Assembly: GCA_964006375.1 (NCBI GenBank)
Contig: OZ023267.1
Location: 31,291,094-31,355,093 of the forward strand
From: Tillus elongatus
Lineage: Eukaryota; Arthropoda; Insecta; Coleoptera; Cleridae
Length of the DNA: 64,000 nt
Reading direction: 5' to 3'
Part shown: positions 1-11,739 of the stretch, one piece after another
Numbering within the stretch: the stretch's first letter is position 1
Layout: each line of letters begins with the position of its first letter
Translations under genes and position numbers: made by a program
Notes under the pieces: model-generated
The model's input: only the letters and a program-made list of their open reading frames with translations
Databases searched by the model: none
What the model was told of the DNA's origin: nothing

Positions 1-2073
1 ACGGACATCTTAACCGGCACCAATCGGGGTTCCTACCGAATCGCAGTACCCTAGACAATCTCCCCTGTCTCCAGTCAGAAGTACTTGATGCTTTCGCTCA
101 CCGTCAAAAAGTAGTAGCTGTTTTCTTCGACATGGAACACGCTTTTGACACCGTCTGGAGAAAGGGCATTTTACAAAAATTATCAAGGTGGGGGAGTTAG
201 CGGCAATACACTCATATTTATTAGTAACTTCCTTACTGACCGAAATTTTAGAGTAAAAGTAAACAATACCCTATCAGACACATACAACTTACAAAATGGT
301 GTCCCCCAAGGCTCAGTCCTCATCCCAACACGGTTTAACGTCGCAATCAACGACATACTGGACACCATTCGAAGCCCGGTCAGGGCAAACTTATATTCAG
401 ATGACTTAGTTATTTACTGCAGAGGGAAAAATGTCATATCGACCTGCAAACTTATCCAAAATGCCATCCGAAAATTGGAAGTGTGGTCCGATCATAGCGG
501 CGTCAATTTCTCCTCCACCAAAACCAAATTTATGATATTCTCAAAAAAATGCGACAATTCTGTCACATGTGCCCCCAAAATCAGAGGAATGTCGTTGGAA
601 GAAGTCAAGGCACATAAATTTTTGGGCATAACGTTTGATTCTAAACTAAGTTGGAAGATTCATGTCAACCAACTCAAAGCTGACTGTATAAAGGCGCTTG
701 GCCTTTTGAGAGCTCTAGCACATCAGAACTGGGGTGCCCATGAGACAGGGCTGCTCTCCATTTTTAGGTCCTTAATTAGATCAAAAATTGAATACTGCCA
801 AATTATCTATGCAACGGCAACAAAATCAGCTCTGAAACCTCTGGATGTGATTGTAAATCATGCCTTAAGGATAATAACAGGAGCGTTCCGAACAAGCCCT
901 ACAGACAGCCTCTATCGAGAATGTGGAGAAAGACCCCTCTGGCTGCGAAGAGAAGCAGCGCTACTACAATATTCGGCGAAAATTTCGGCAGACTCAAAAA
1001 ACCCAGTTTACCATCTAGTATCTCAGTCGGATACCAACAGATCTCAGAATAACTCCCTTGTGCCACTATCGATTGTTCAACATATCAGAGGATATCGCCA
1101 AACACTCAATTTCAGCGAAACATCACCGCTGCGAAATGGACAAATACCGCCATGGATTATTAGATTACCAGATACAGACACCAGTCTCACAACTTGTAAC
1201 ATAAACTCCTTGCCTACCGACAGTGTGATGAATAGACTATTTCAGGATACTATATCACAATATAAATTTGACCTGATCATGTATACTGACGGATCAAAGA
1301 GCACACGGGGTGTAGGAAGCGGTGTTATATCTCCCCTCAAAACAGAGGCGTATCACCTATCATCCGAGTGTAGCAGTTACACAGCAGAGTTATTTGCCAT
1401 AAAGAGGGCAGTCCACACATTCATCGACTTCCCATACAAAAATGCTTTAGTGTGCACAGACTCTTTAACCTCTATTAATTCACTTGCATCGCTTTATGCA
1501 AGAAACCCTATAGTAATTCAAATACAAGAAAGCGTCCACGATCTTTATCATGCTGGCAAGTCAATCACACTGATCTGGACGCCTTCCCACAGAGGCATTT
1601 TAGGCAATGAAAATGCTGACGAATGCTCACGGAATGCGATACTAGAAAAGACAATAATACTCATACAAACCCATTCAGACCTTATTGCCAATATTAAAGG
1701 AAGTTCTAAAGCCAAATGGCAAACCTACTGGTCATCCCTTGACAACAAACTTTTGCAAGATCGAAACATCAGTGACCCTAAAGACGCTCCAAAGTCTAAC
1801 ACGCAGGAAAGAAGTCGCTATCAGAAGAACTCGTATTGGCCATTGTAAGTTCACCCATGGATACCTACTTATCCAGCAACAACAACCTCAATGTGAAATA
1901 TGTGACAGAGTGATTACTGTTAACCATGTGCTTCAAGAATCTCCACTATATATCAATCCAAGACTCGAACACCTAAATGGAAAAACACTAGCCCAAATTC
2001 TTGACTTGAGTGAGCCAAATGTGACTAATTTACTCTGTCTTTTAAGACAATCCTCACTATTTGATAGCATTTG
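1..2073 (+). pseudogene. Jockey/I-type LINE ORF2: reverse transcriptase plus RNase H, 5' end off window, frameshifted
   Basis: Encodes the polymerase and RNase H half of a non-LTR retrotransposon ORF2, which copies the element RNA into DNA at the insertion site. Positions 1-190 read in one frame (FFDMEHAFDTVW, RT motif with the first catalytic Asp). One extra G in the G-run near 188-193 shifts to the frame open at 145-1848. That frame has GVPQGS (residues 52-57), YSDD (84-87, a YADD-type catalytic box), and RNase H motifs YTDGSK (about 380), YTAELFAIK (about 411), CTDSLTSI (about 435) and WTPSHRGILGNENADE (about 477). A second shift near 1790 leads to the C-terminal frame ending at 2073, with RRTRIGHCKFTHGYL and a CxxC...H motif whose last Cys is lost (VLQESP). 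Two frameshifts and the missing endonuclease make it dead. The Jockey/I assignment is by motif; the exact clade is uncertain. Confidence 0.85.
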
Positions 2074-2165
2074 ATTACAGATACTTTAATTAGCGAAACA
2101 AAATGTACCGATAGTGTCAATGACCTTAGATGTTAAGACACTTTAAACTTCCAAATAAAAAAAAT
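1..2165 (+). mobile_element. Jockey/I-type LINE, copy 1 (3' part, with 3' UTR and A-rich tail)
   Basis: After the ORF2 stop comes a roughly 90-bp 3' UTR (GTCAATGACCTTAGATG, then ACACTTTAAACTTC) and an A-rich tail near 2150-2165. The same 3' end occurs at 57990-58070, which fixes the 3' boundary and shows the family is multicopy here. Confidence 0.8.
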
Positions 2166-3140
2166 AAACTCACAAAACTCAACAATATTACTACTAGCAA
2201 TCTGAATGGATTTTAACTCGGACTGTTTACATCGTGAATCTTAATTGAACAGTGTTATTATGTTTACATAATTAAATCACAAGTGTCGCGTCTTTACATC
2301 TTAAGCAATCTAAATTGACTGTCTAAAAGTGACTTCCTTCATGTTTACCAACAAATACTACTTAAAGTGTTTTAATTAGTTTACAACCTTCCTAAATTGC
2401 AGACTTCAGCAGTCCTGCGTTCTTTGCACGCTGCAACTTTACCTTGTTTATTATTTACATAACAATGTGATTGTTTCAATGCCAATGTTATCGATACAGT
2501 TTTGACCTACAATTTTATGCAATATTTACATTACTTAATGTAGAAAATTATCCTAAACTAATTTCACTTATTATTTTAGTGTTTTTAACAATTATGTTTC
2601 TACGCCTATTACGACCCTTCTGCAAACCTTTATTGTTCTCTGAACAGACTTGAAGACTACTTCTCTGGTTTCACTGTTCGGTTTCGTTTCTGTAGGTGAA
2701 GGACGTAGCCAGCGCGTAAGATAACTGGAGCAAGAGGCACTTATGAATTATATATGTTCTCGGATGTTCTTCAACGTTTCGTGCTCATTAATAGGATTTT
2801 TTTCTACGAAAATTCGTTCAGATCTCGAATAGGACTTAAAAAGGGAGGATCTTAAGGTGCCATTTTTTAAAAACAATGAACAGATCTCTATATGAGTTTT
2901 TATAGGTTAATCGAATTCACACATTAACTGGTGCAATAGTTTGGAAAAAATTGTCGCTCCTCTGGGTATTTGCACCCTAAAAATATCAGAAAAGGTGTAT
3001 ATACCCGTATAGCATTAATTTATTTTTGTATCATCATAATAATTTATAGAAGGGTAGCCAAGCTTACCGTTTTAATAATGTGAGTTATATTTTCCCCTAC
3101 TGCTGTAACTCAAGATAGCAAAATAAGAGCTAAACTAAGT
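2166..3140. other. Noncoding stretch with two repeat traces
   Basis: No gene recognised. 2790-2825 contains TTTTTCTACGAAAATTCG, which resembles the terminal hairpin of Rep-A. 2915-3105 is one copy of a dispersed repeat also found at 5728-5935. The 60-codon ORF at 2471 has no recognisable features. Confidence 0.5.
2915..3105. repeat. Dispersed repeat, copy 1 (pair with 5728-5935)
   Basis: Shares an ordered series of blocks with 5728-5935: a TTAACTGRTGCAATA-type start, CTCCTSTGGGTATTT, CATAATAATTT and TAATGTSAGTTAT. Noncoding; function unknown. In the second copy the repeat abuts a Rep-A end. Confidence 0.6.
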
Positions 3141-3142
3141 GG

Positions 3143-3900
3143 GATGTAAGACACGCTTTCTACACGTGTCGTCAGTTCGTTGAGCAACCAAGTAGTATGT
3201 TGTCACGGCAGTTCCAAATCGCACGGAATGTTATAAAATAGATACTGTATACAACCAAATAACAATTTAGTAAATTTTCAGCACTGGCCCATTTCCTCCC
3301 CATAACAGGGAAAAACTATGTAAGGCTAGCTGTATTCTCACCACAACTAGAACCGTAGACCGGTTTCGCTCTAGTTAGAGCTCCTTAGTACGGCATATTA
3401 ATTGCAGCAAAAATACACCTATAAAGTAATACTGCTCTGGTAGCCAGTCTTGCAAAAATAAGCGAGCTGTAAGACACACTTTTTACACGTGTCGCCGTAC
3501 TGAGGGGCTCTGATTAGAGCGCAACCGGTCTACGGTTCTAATTGTGGTGAGAATACATCTAACATTACATATTATATCCCTATCATTGGGAACAAATGGG
3601 CCAGGGCTGACAATTTACTAAATTGTCAGTTGGTTGTATACAGTCTCTATTTTATAACATTCAGTGCTATTTGAAACTGCGGTGACAACATACTAATTCG
3701 TTCCGCAACGAGGTGGCGACACGTGCAAAAAGCGTGTCTTACATCGCATTTAGTTTTGCAAGGTTGGCTACCATAGCCGTATTACTTTATAGGTGTATTT
3801 TCGATGCAATTAGTATGCCGTACTGAGGAGCTCTAATTAGAGCGAAACCGGTCTTCGGTTCTAATTGTGGTGAGAATGCATCTAGCCCTACTTAAAATAA
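3143..3900. repeat. Rep-B fold-back/tandem repeat cluster
   Basis: The segment at about 3143-3397 is the reverse complement, with scattered mismatches, of about 3505-3757; the arms exceed 240 bp. A further partial direct copy follows at 3730-3900. Landmarks are ACCGGTCTACGGTTCTAATT, TTGTGGTGAGAATACATC, the palindrome GAGCTCTAATTAGAGC and GACACGTG...CGTGTC. A related copy lies at 35126-35590. No coding potential was seen. The structure suggests a fold-back or MITE-like DNA element rather than a gene. Confidence 0.7.
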
Positions 3901-4964
3901 GAGCTAGTTTTTATTTCGTAACCTGAAAGGTACATGTCGACACTAAAAAATTTGTCATTATATGCAATACATTTTGCTAATCACATATATTATTTTGGTA
4001 TTTTAACCTCCGTTGACCTCCTGTGCGACTAATTAATTGTTTTTTCTTCAAATGCTTTTTTTGGAGTAGAGTGGCAAATGCTTACACTTGCTTTTATACT
4101 CTACATATGAGAAACTTGCGTGTCAGGTTTGGTTTATATACAGGCGTCCTGCGAACTTGGACTGGTAGCCGTAGATCAGGAACTAATTTGATTTCAAATC
4201 TGAAAAATTCTAGACATGTGTTTTCTATAATTATCTGTTCAAACAAATCAGTTATAGCTGCAGATTGTTTCCGGTTATACCGGAAGTTAACACCAACTTC
4301 CTTATTTTAAATAGAACACCCTATATATTATTCCATTTTTAGATTTCCTGTCAAATTTTATGACCTTACGTGTTATAGTTGGTACTTGTCTCTAACAGTT
4401 TCTAAAGTAGGGCGACCTGAAGACTAAGATTGAAATCTAAAGAGGTTTAAGAAAACGGTATTACTGCAATTTTCTTATATCTCAATGCTCAAATATTGCT
4501 CGGTCTTAGGCAGTTGACAGTTTTTGAGAAAATTATACAGGTGCTCCTGCGTTTGATTCTCGACGGAAATGTATTAGATTAGTTTATACTATCTTTGCGT
4601 CTTAACAAAAATATTTCATTATTTTGCGAATTTGAGTAGTTTTTTTGGATTTTATCTTAGATTTCACACTATAAAATAAATTATGTGTAAGAAAATGCAC
4701 AATACTTGTGGAACATTAGATATTTTGTAAAAAAATCCACAAAATATGCAAAAAAACTTTATAATGGAAAACAAATCATCTATTTTCAGTATTATGTGTC
4801 AGGACAGTCACTCATGTAGCCCTAATGCTTCTCAACTTTAATTTTAGTTAAGTTGTCGGCAAGAGAATGAAATATTTTGTAACTGAATGTTGTTCTGTTT
4901 GTAGGCTTCTGTTGAAGTGTCAAGTTGATGAAATATATAAAGCATGGTATAACTAATAACTTTT
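3901..4964. other. Noncoding stretch, nothing recognised
   Basis: AT-rich. A 95-codon ORF at 4023-4310 has no domain or compositional sign of being real. The phrase AAATAGAACACCCTATATAT at 4308-4328 resembles the insect repeat-end motif seen also near 13240, 15510 and 22320. Confidence 0.4.
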
Positions 4965-5260
4965 ATTTATAAGGAGATCCCGACTTTTGAATTTTGTAAA
5001 AAATTCATCCAATCAGCGCGAACTAGACGCCTAGAAGTCATATCCAGGGTCAATTTCAATTTTTTTATGTTACACTCCAAAAATGATGTACCGATGTTTA
5101 TCAAATTTGGTACATACGTTCCTTTTGCAAGTGACTTGGATAAGTTCGTTAGCCAGAAAAATCGGCTTAGGTTTTCCAGGAAAACTTTGGGTTTTCTTTC
5201 GAAAAAAAATTATCCGGAAACAACAAAGTAAGGGCAACTAAATTCGGTATGCTGATTTCT
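4965..5260 (-). repeat. Rep-A copy, partial, without (TA)n core
   Basis: Contains the ordered Rep-A blocks in reverse orientation: GGAGATCCCGACTTTTGAAT, GCGCGAACTAG, then TCAAATTTGGTACATAC, CTTGGATAAGTTCGTTAGCC and GGTTTTCCAGGAAAACTTTG. The TA core seen in other copies is absent here, so the core is variable rather than essential. Confidence 0.7.
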
Positions 5261-5727
5261 GTCATTAAGTGTATCCTGTGCACGAAAACTCAGATCTTTA
5301 TCTTGAGAGATAAGAATGTTAGAGGGAAATTAATTCTTAATTAATTAAATCTGATTAAAGAAAGTTAAAACGTCAAAATTGTTAATTATGGTAGAAGTAC
5401 AAATGTGAGCAAAAAATACAACACAAAATGACTAACAAGCTTCTAGATCTCTGCCCTGGTCGATATTTTTCTTCATTTCGTTAAAATACGAGCAAAAATC
5501 TATTGTAAATAAAAATTATTTGGTGTAAATTGTAAAGACGTTAGACAATTAACATACTACCGGATATACCTGCTAATACATACATCTGTCATGTCAACCG
5601 TAGCCGAGTGGGCTAAGCCCTGTACATCAGATAATCGAGTCGTATATAACCAGTTATAATCATAGTTACTGACTTCACGTATTACCAAATATTTTTTTGG
5701 TCTAATTTCACTTTACCGTTATCTGAT
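5261..5727. other. Noncoding stretch
   Basis: No gene. A tRNA-like box A phrase (GTAGCCGAGTGGGCTAAG) occurs at about 5600-5618, but there is no box B at the right distance, so no tRNA or SINE is called. Confidence 0.4.
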
Positions 5728-5935
5728 CAGATTGTTAACTGATGCAATAACCCGGAAAAAAACATTGTCACTCCTGTGGGTATTTTCTCCCTGCAAGTAG
5801 CAGAAAATTTGTTAAAAAAATTTGTGTGACCTATCTATGTACGGCATCATTCTTTTTTGTACAACCATAATAATTTCTAATAAGATGGTTAAAGTTACCG
5901 TTTTACCGTTTACATAATGTCAGTTATGTTTCCCT
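5728..5935. repeat. Dispersed repeat, copy 2 (pair with 2915-3105)
   Basis: Same block order as the copy at 2915-3105. It runs directly into the Rep-A end at 5936. Confidence 0.55.
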
Positions 5936-6147
<212 letters not shown>

Positions 6148-6151
6148 ATGA

Positions 6152-6180
6152 TTCTCCTTCTACAATGCTACAACCCCCCT

Positions 6181-6246
<66 letters not shown>

Positions 6247-6275
6247 AGGGGGGTTGTAGCATTGTAGAAGGAGAA
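6152..6275. repeat. Perfect 35-bp palindrome with (TA)n loop
   Basis: 6152-6186 and 6241-6275 are exact reverse complements (TTCTCCTTCTACAATGCTAC at the outer end). The 54-bp spacer is pure TA. The arm resembles the terminal repeat of the Rep-D fold-back elements (TACAACCACCCTCAATGCAT). It is likely a Rep-D derivative whose interior has been replaced by, or reduced to, TA. Confidence 0.85.
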
Positions 6276-6284
6276 GCAGAATTT

Positions 6285-6700
6285 TTGCGAGAAAGCAGCG
6301 AATAAGATTTTTAATTTGTGTTTAAGTTGTTACCCCATTTTATTTGTTTGAAATGTTTTCCAAAAATAAAATTGGGGTTGCCGTGTTTGTCAGTCTCACA
6401 TAGAGAGCTACAATCTTTTATCATTTTCAAAAAGTGTGGATACACCAACAGTAAATAAGTGTTGAAAAGGGGCTGGATGCAGCAAGTACGTTATGGTAGA
6501 GAGTTTTGGTAAAAATATCTGGAATCCGATAGCTCAATTTCCGGTGAATTTGCAGTTTAATTCCCGAACGATTTTCAAAACGTCGAGTGCTAATAGATAA
6601 AGTTTGGTGTTTTAAATGCAAGCTGACGCGATTGCTACCTTTTTTCTCTCTGATTTTCCGAGTTATTTGCATTTAAAGTTGCTTACACATTACACAGTTG
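6285..6700. repeat. Shared segment with 55290-55520, including a Rep-A-type end
   Basis: 6290-6520 closely parallels 55290-55520: TACCCCATTTYATTTGTT, GTTTGTCAGTC, CATAGAGAGCTACAAT and CAACAGTAAATAAG. It then enters a degenerate Rep-A end at 6470 (GGATGCAGCAAGTACGTTAT). The 81-codon ORF on the minus strand at 6427-6672 is not supported. Confidence 0.6.
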
Positions 6701-7090
6701 TTTAACAATTTCCCAGTATGGTCCTGTCCCGTGGCATCCCCTTCCTCCCTAAACATTACATTTGACATAAAGTTTACATTGAGTTTGGAAATCCCTAGAA
6801 TATTCTAGACGCATGGGCCATTGCCATTATAACTGTCAGTTTACACCTCGCTTTCAGTACGGCGCTAGTACCGGTACGCATTTGGACGGTTTCTTATATA
6901 TTCGGGTATTACGAACGTTATTTCTGAAATTGTGCGTTGTTTACCTTGTTCTGTTAATGACCAGTGGTATTATAGTGGCTTATAAGGTGCATGTGTGGCC
7001 CTTTTCTTAGTCAGTGACGTGTTATTTGTTTCCTATGTTGTTTTTGTGATGAGGATATTGCGATGTCGGGTCCCGTCCTTGCATCGAGAG
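6701..7090. other. Noncoding stretch
   Basis: No gene or family recognised. It is locally less AT-rich than its neighbours. A 65-codon ORF at 6813 is unsupported. Confidence 0.4.
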
Positions 7091-7096
7091 AGCGGT

Positions 7097-7206
7097 ATTG
7101 CCGGACGGTGCTTATGGCTCTAGGGTCCCGCCTTACCTGACCTGCCCTGTAGGTCAGGGAGGTCAGGTCAGGCGTGCTCCTATAGCGATAAGCACCGTCC
7201 GGCAAT
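7097..7206. mobile_element. GC-rich palindromic MITE-like element
   Basis: Perfect 19-bp terminal inverted repeats (7097-7115 and 7188-7206; ATTGCCGGACGGTGCTTAT). Imperfect pairing continues inward through GGTCAGGTCAGG-type sequence. It is GC-rich, unlike the surrounding DNA, and its 110-bp size fits a short fold-back MITE. Confidence 0.75.
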
Positions 7207-7510
7207 GCATGAAATGACGAGACCCGTCTGTTTAAGGATTTCCGCCATGTTGGAGGCCGTTAAATTACAAGGTCAGGTCAGGTTGCTTACAGGAGGGCCG
7301 GACCTACATCATTTTCTTGAGATGCGAAAGATAGTGTTGTGTAAATTTGTTGTTCTGTTGTCTAAATTTCGATCGTTTCGCGGTATTTGCTATGGGATGT
7401 TCTCTTTTCCTGCACATACTTTGACACTTATATTGTAATTCCTCCCTATGGCGTTCGACTTTTCTTTGCGCGGGGGGTGGGGTGGGGTACGGTGTGGCTT
7501 CGCCGCAGGG

Positions 7511-7845
7511 ATTTTCCTTCCCCTCTCGCGTGCGTACAACCACCCTCGTTGCATAAACCACAAGACGAATTTCCTGTGAACAACCCTCAAGAAAGTTACG
7601 GGACCTGCCACGAATAGGGGAGATGTCCGGGGTAGGCAGGGTTTAGGGGGATATGGCTTCAGGATGTAAAAAAGACAGCTTTCAAGCCGTTTTCTTCGAA
7701 TTTTCTGCTCATATTTCTTTTCTGCTACCTACCCCGCCCAGCATCCCTCTTCACTCCTGGTCCCGTAACTTCCTTGGGGGGTGAGAACAAGAAATTTTTC
7801 TTGTGGGTTGTGCATCTAGGGAGGGTGCTAAGTATGTTTCTGAAA
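7511..7845. mobile_element. Rep-D fold-back element, copy 1
   Basis: The left arm (about 7511-7602: CGTACAACCACCC, ATAAACCACAAG, AAGAAAGTTACGGGACC) is mirrored by the right arm (about 7757-7840: GGTCCCGTAACTTCCTT, TTCTTGTGGGTTGTGCAT). Roughly 150 bp of non-paired interior separates the arms. Related copies lie at 31416-31740 and 53970-54300. No transposase is encoded, so this looks like a non-autonomous fold-back/MITE family. Confidence 0.75.
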
Positions 7846-7849
7846 AAAA

Positions 7850-8345
7850 AATTGAAAAGCGTTCGGGAGTTAAACTGCAAATTTACCCAATTTCCTTTTA
7901 ACTAGAATCTCCAATCTTGAACCATAGTAAAACTTATATAAACTCAGCGTCGATACTAAATTATATAAAAAATAAGATAATAAGCTTAGCGAATAGGTAC
8001 AAATTGGTTTCAAAAAACCTAGTTTGTTGTTTTGTTTGTAAAAACTAATTCGAATGGGTTAACTAAAGCAAAACCATCCAAGCTATAAACAATAAAAAAT
8101 ACCTGCCATGTTTATAATTTGGCAGCACATTCGCTTTGTAAATAGTAAATTTTTGTTTGGAAAACTTTTATAAGTTTAATGAAATTTGTAGCACAATTTT
8201 CTAAAAGAGACTAGCCGTACTTACATATATATCTCTACCAAATTATAATTAAATTTAAAGAATTAGTTTTAATAATATACCTTACTATTATTGTACAATT
8301 CTTATAAAAATGTACTACAATAATCCACTTGCTGCATTCCTGACA
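7850..8345 (-). repeat. Divergent Rep-A relative, copy 1
   Basis: Shares with 53608-53960 and 55500-55990 the series CTAGAATCTCCAATCTTGA, ACTAAATTATAT, TTTTGTTTGTAAAAACTAAT, ACCTGCCATGTTTATAATTT and CGCTTTGTAAAT. It ends at CCACTTGCTGCATTCC, the Rep-A-type terminus. Noncoding. Confidence 0.65.
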
Positions 8346-11300
8346 TTTTGTTGTAACTCGAGGAAGCAAAATAAAGGCTAGTTTTTATTTCGGACCTGAA
8401 GGGAACAAGCTGGCATGATAATGTATCATCCAGCACCTCAATTAGCAATAAAAATGTAAAACTACAAGCACACGGCAATAAATTGTGAGCAAGGGTGTAA
8501 AAAGGGGAATACACTGCAAATAAATGAGGCTAATATCCCCGCTGTTCGTTTCCCTTTCTACTGACACACAGAAATTTCCACTCTAGGAAATAACAATCTC
8601 GCTAGGTCAGGGTTCTTGAGATGCAGTTTCGTATTTAAGCGACCGTTTAGACTGTTGGGACTTAACTCGATCAGGGAGCAAAGAACACTATTGCCTGAGT
8701 CGTAACGAACCAGTTTCTTCTTTACGGTTGAGTCGGGGTAACACAGGGGAACTCTTTAAACGCCTGGCCCACTCTGATGGCCACACTAACAAGAGACCGC
8801 TGGCCTTTACAAGCGTCTGCTGGCCCTTTTACCCAGCACAATTGCCTCGCTATTCCAAACAACCCTCAATAAGATTCATCGAGACCGTCTTTAAGGGAAT
8901 GTCCAGCGGTGGAGAAGTTTTTTCATACAGCTCCAGGAAATATGTGATGCCATTTGTAGAATGTGTTGCAGTTGTGTTTCGCAAGCTCTAGAATCGATGG
9001 CCTGTCGAATGTGTGAGAAATGGAGGCACAGAATAGAATGCTTTTACGTCTCACTCTGTTTCCACTTCCGGTAATTCTTTACATGTATTCATACAAATTT
9101 GAGGATGAATGTTGTGACAATCAGACATTGTTATATAAGATTTACGAGAAAAATCTAAGATACTCCTCTCTTACTTGACCGAAGAGATATAGTGTTATAA
9201 GAGTTCTTATTAATTTTGTTTTCCTTTATCGCGTTCTGTAAATAATATCAGGGATCTAGAACTACGTAAATGATTTTCAGTTTATTATGTCCATTAAGAT
9301 CTATACACACACACCCATATGGATGTATGTCTTTACGCATTAAATATACATAGTCACAAGTTATAAAATCTTTAACTTGCATCTGGGCTAATGCCTAAGT
9401 TAAAACCAGAAAAAACCGGAAAAACATAAAATTAAGTGCAAATATTTCACAGTCGGTCTGTGCTGCTACTTTTCTCTATGATTTTCAAGACCTTTTCCGT
9501 ATGTCTATTGCTACTATGCATGTTAATTTTTGAATGACGTTTGCCTCCTTATCGTTTCTTGTTTGTTTGGGTGTTAAATATACTGCCGGCATATTCTCGA
9601 TTTCTTTAGCTGGTTGTGTAGACTGACCGCAGACCTGTGCAGGTGCCGAATCTAGTTAGTTAGTTCTTAGTGTAGGACTCCGATAGGTTGCCATTCGCAC
9701 ATTTTCCTGCGATTTGTAAAAATATTTCCAAGATATATCTGTCTGAACAATACTTAGTGCGGTAATACGAACATATATAAATACGTTTTATTTGTTTTTT
9801 CAGATCAGTATGTATTTTAATACATAAATTAATCGTTCTGGCCGGCACTGGATTATATAAATTATTTGTTTTTATTTTATATATGTGAACGCACACAAAC
9901 AAATATTTGTCTTGGATTGAAATTCTTACTAATTTTGTTACTACTATTTTATGTACTTATTTTATTGGGATAAGGCGACTGTGATATAATCTTCATGCCT
10001 TGGGGTCGATCAAGACAACTTTAAAGACACACAAGAGGAAACTGGTAAGAATGGTAAGACAGATGGAAAAACGACGAAGGGACTCTAGATTATCTTTCCC
10101 TCCATTTTAATTATTTATAGGGGGTTTTAACACCAATATTATTTCACCCTTTATTAAGAGTTTCAGAACGTAACAGAACTTTACAAGAAGATAATTAAAC
10201 TGACAAAACAATAAGTAAATAAAGGTTACGACTCGCGTTCCAGCTCTAGTTTATTATCCAGACTATACTATTCATTAACCCTAACAGCTAGCCCCGCAAA
10301 ATATAAACTACTAACCAAGACACCCAGGGAAAGTCTGACCACTGTCTCATATCCGCAATAAATTTCTCCCCTACCAACGGATTTCTTAGAAGTATGCGCT
10401 TGGCAAATGTGGCTTTCTGGATCTGTTGCATGGGACCAATTAAGAAATTCTTACTCTTCGTTTTCCGAAGCAAATGCCTGTTTTTAAAATGAAAATCCCA
10501 CAGACTGCGCCAACTCTATTACTGAAATTATTTTATTAAACCTGTAAATTTATATTGGTCATTCACCGAAACACGTAAGTTCCAAATCAAAATCCTGGTT
10601 CAATTCAGGTTATTAAAAAGCAGCAGTTATTAAAAATTTAGCCCACAATTTTTGGCACAAGATCCCAAAAAAACTCACTCCGTATATATCAGCGAGAGAC
10701 AGGTACAAAGAGCTTATTAGTTAGGCCAAAGATGACTCCTACCTGTCAATATTGTCTGTCATGTCCGAATTCCACCCGGCGCGTGTTTGTCATATGCCAA
10801 ACATTATAAATAATTTTTTTGGCACAACTCTATCCCTATCCTACAATGATGATAGATGAAAGTATTGAAAAGTGCCAAAAGAGATCACCATTTTCCAGTC
10901 TTTGGCGGCGCTTTGGCAATTTTTTCTTGCGCTATTTATATTAAGCAGTTCACTATAATATGCTTACGTGACAGTTCTACATTGTCGCAAGAAATCTAAC
11001 CTAGACACGCCGTTTTAAAAATTGATTGTTTTATCCAGGCTCGACTATAGGAAGTAAAATTGACTGACAGCTTATTTTAAAAATCATCGTAGACATTACT
11101 GTATAACTCAATTAAATTTCTTTCACTGAAAAGTTTTCTAACTAATCGAATATCAACGTACTCTGTTATGGCATTTGAATTTGCAATACTTTCAAGTCTA
11201 CGCCAATCTACACTCCTTGCCTTAGATGTAAGTGTCTCGAGACAGACTCGTCTTCCTTCACAGACGTCTCCACTTGCACAAATTCGCCACTGAGCCCTGG

Positions 11301-11739
11301 AAAAGGTTAGCTTGTGTGTGTGTGTTGTCTTCTTTCATTGCTGCGGTCGTCAGACCATTCGCACATTTTTTCCGGCTTCTTGGTTTGGATCCCATCTGTA
11401 TGCTACTTTTCTTTTGATATAGACATATATACACATATATACATACATATATAACAGAGATATTAGCTTACATTTTGTGATACTTTTTATATATTTTCAT
11501 ACAATACTTCTGTGTTTTTGTTTGTTTTAAATATGACGGATATTCTTTTTTTTTGAGCTGTTTACACTTTTTTAAATCTATTTACAGTGATTATAAACGG
11601 GGACACTTGGACCAAAGGGTCTGTCATGACCACTTCTAGACACACAAGACGGACCACGACTTCACAGGTATAATCACAGTGGAGTAGACAGAAGGAGTTA
11701 AATTTAATATTTTAAAGTTACAAACGCATATAAATTACA
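8346..11739. other. Long stretch with no recognised gene or repeat
   Basis: About 3.4 kb without (TA)n tracts, Rep-A blocks or transposon motifs. ORFs of 60-87 codons (8728-8991, 9660-9902, 10288-10473, 11232-11417) show no domain, no matching splice context that I can defend, and ordinary background composition. This is the best candidate in the window for single-copy intergenic or intronic DNA. Confidence 0.5.

Noticed and set aside
4023..4310. 95-codon ORF as a small secreted protein
   Set aside because: Hydrophobic start is not followed by a convincing cleavage site or a conserved Cys pattern.
5597..5660. Possible tRNA-Ser/Leu-like gene
   Set aside because: Box A is good, but no box B and no closing acceptor stem were found.
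7262..7290. Interstitial TCAGG telomere repeat
   Set aside because: Only two to three units; more likely part of the GC-rich palindromic repeat.
8728..8991. 87-codon ORF as a host gene
   Set aside because: No domain, no supported splice sites, background composition.
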